A stretch of 64,000 bases of DNA from Thunnus maccoyii (Eukaryota; Chordata; Actinopteri; Scombriformes; Scombridae), in assembly GCF_910596095.1 (NCBI RefSeq), contig NC_056548.1, positions 16,454,651 through 16,518,650 on the forward strand, given 5' to 3'. Shown here one piece after another: positions 63,388-64,000 of this stretch. Each line of letters starts with the position of its first letter. Position 1 is the first letter of the stretch. Under the pieces are notes generated by a model that saw only the letters and a list, made by a program, of their open reading frames with translations, did not search any database and was not told where the DNA came from. The position numbers and the translations under genes are program-made.

Positions 63388-64000
63388 CTGAAATACAAAT
63401 ATGTAGCCTTGCATTCATAAATCTGGACACAAATTCTTATTAATAATTATCCCATTATTCTTAATTACCAAAAGCACTGTGTTGAGTAATATATTGTGAC
63501 TGTTGAATGACTCTAAATTTCATCTCATGGTCTTCTCATGAATGCAAATAATTTTGCTTTTAATTTGTCAACTAGAAATTAATCATGTAAGCTTGTCATT
63601 GTGGGTGTATGTGATGAGCTATTGTGTGTAGCTTTGTATTTTGTATGATGTGTCTTGTGTGTTTTTTGATTTTTGATACTGCTTGTTATTGTGCTGTTAT
63701 GTGTTTTCATTGTGACCTGCCAAAGGGACTGCAGATGAAAATTAGCTGTAAGCTAACTCTGGTACAGTACATCAAATGGTAACATTTGTGTTTAACACTG
63801 TACATGGTCCCAATAAATACATAAATAAATAAAAATCTTTTCTTGAAAATGTTAAATAGGTCATGTTAAAGAAATTAGGTCTCTTCCAGTCTCAATCGAT
63901 AAGGTTATATTCTGCTTCCTCAGAATGATATAAAGGATTAGCCACAGTATGCTTATTCTACAGTACATTCAGACCTCATGCCAGTGTCTTACAAACTACA
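63388..64000 (-). other. tdrd9: tdrd9 intron at the right edge
   Basis: Upstream of the acceptor at 63388. AT-rich and without a recognisable exon; the exon with helicase motif Ib must be further right. Confidence 0.7.

Overview
This is a window of vertebrate nuclear DNA, most likely from a ray-finned fish. The support is its four spliced genes, recognised from translated exons that join in phase, together with short introns (mostly 70-600 bp), many CA/GT, TA and GATA microsatellites, and degraded non-autonomous DNA transposons of kinds that look familiar from teleost genomes. The species cannot be named from the sequence.

Layout, left to right. (1) 157-about 5100, minus strand: the 5' 57 percent or so of pcnx4 (pecanex-like 4), with a non-coding first exon, a promoter-like segment at 5100-5200 and a short uORF; the gene runs off the left edge. 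(2) 5.2-11.7 kb: intergenic DNA with microsatellites, a diverged repeat block and possible conserved regulatory DNA. (3) 11750-24934, minus strand: a complete lrrc9 in 31 coding exons, about 1506 codons, whose exon phases all close. (4) 24.9-26.0 kb: a head-to-head promoter region between lrrc9 and rtn1, with an X-box-like site on the lrrc9 side and a palindromic CRE on the rtn1 side. (5) 26049-46336, plus strand: a complete rtn1 (reticulon 1), with a long A-type first exon, two large middle exons, an internal C-type first exon at 38289, a further predicted tiny first exon at 41608, the six exons of the reticulon homology domain, a KxKxx-type C terminus and a poly(A) signal. (6) 47016-63387, minus strand, tail-to-tail with rtn1: the 3' 31 exons (1168 codons) of tdrd9, the piRNA-pathway DEVH-box helicase with a Tudor domain; exons encoding helicase motif I lie beyond the right edge.

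The genes do not form a pathway. pcnx4 is a multi-pass membrane protein, lrrc9 a leucine-rich repeat protein, rtn1 an ER-shaping neuronal protein and tdrd9 a germline transposon-silencing helicase. The order pcnx4-lrrc9-rtn1 matches what I recall of human 14q23, whereas TDRD9 lies elsewhere on human chromosome 14. No clearly new biological system was seen. The points most worth checking are the third rtn1 first exon, a 264-bp inverted repeat in a tdrd9 intron, two transposon-like elements with different ends that share an internal module, a GC-AG intron in tdrd9, and two unexplained open segments in pcnx4 and lrrc9 introns.
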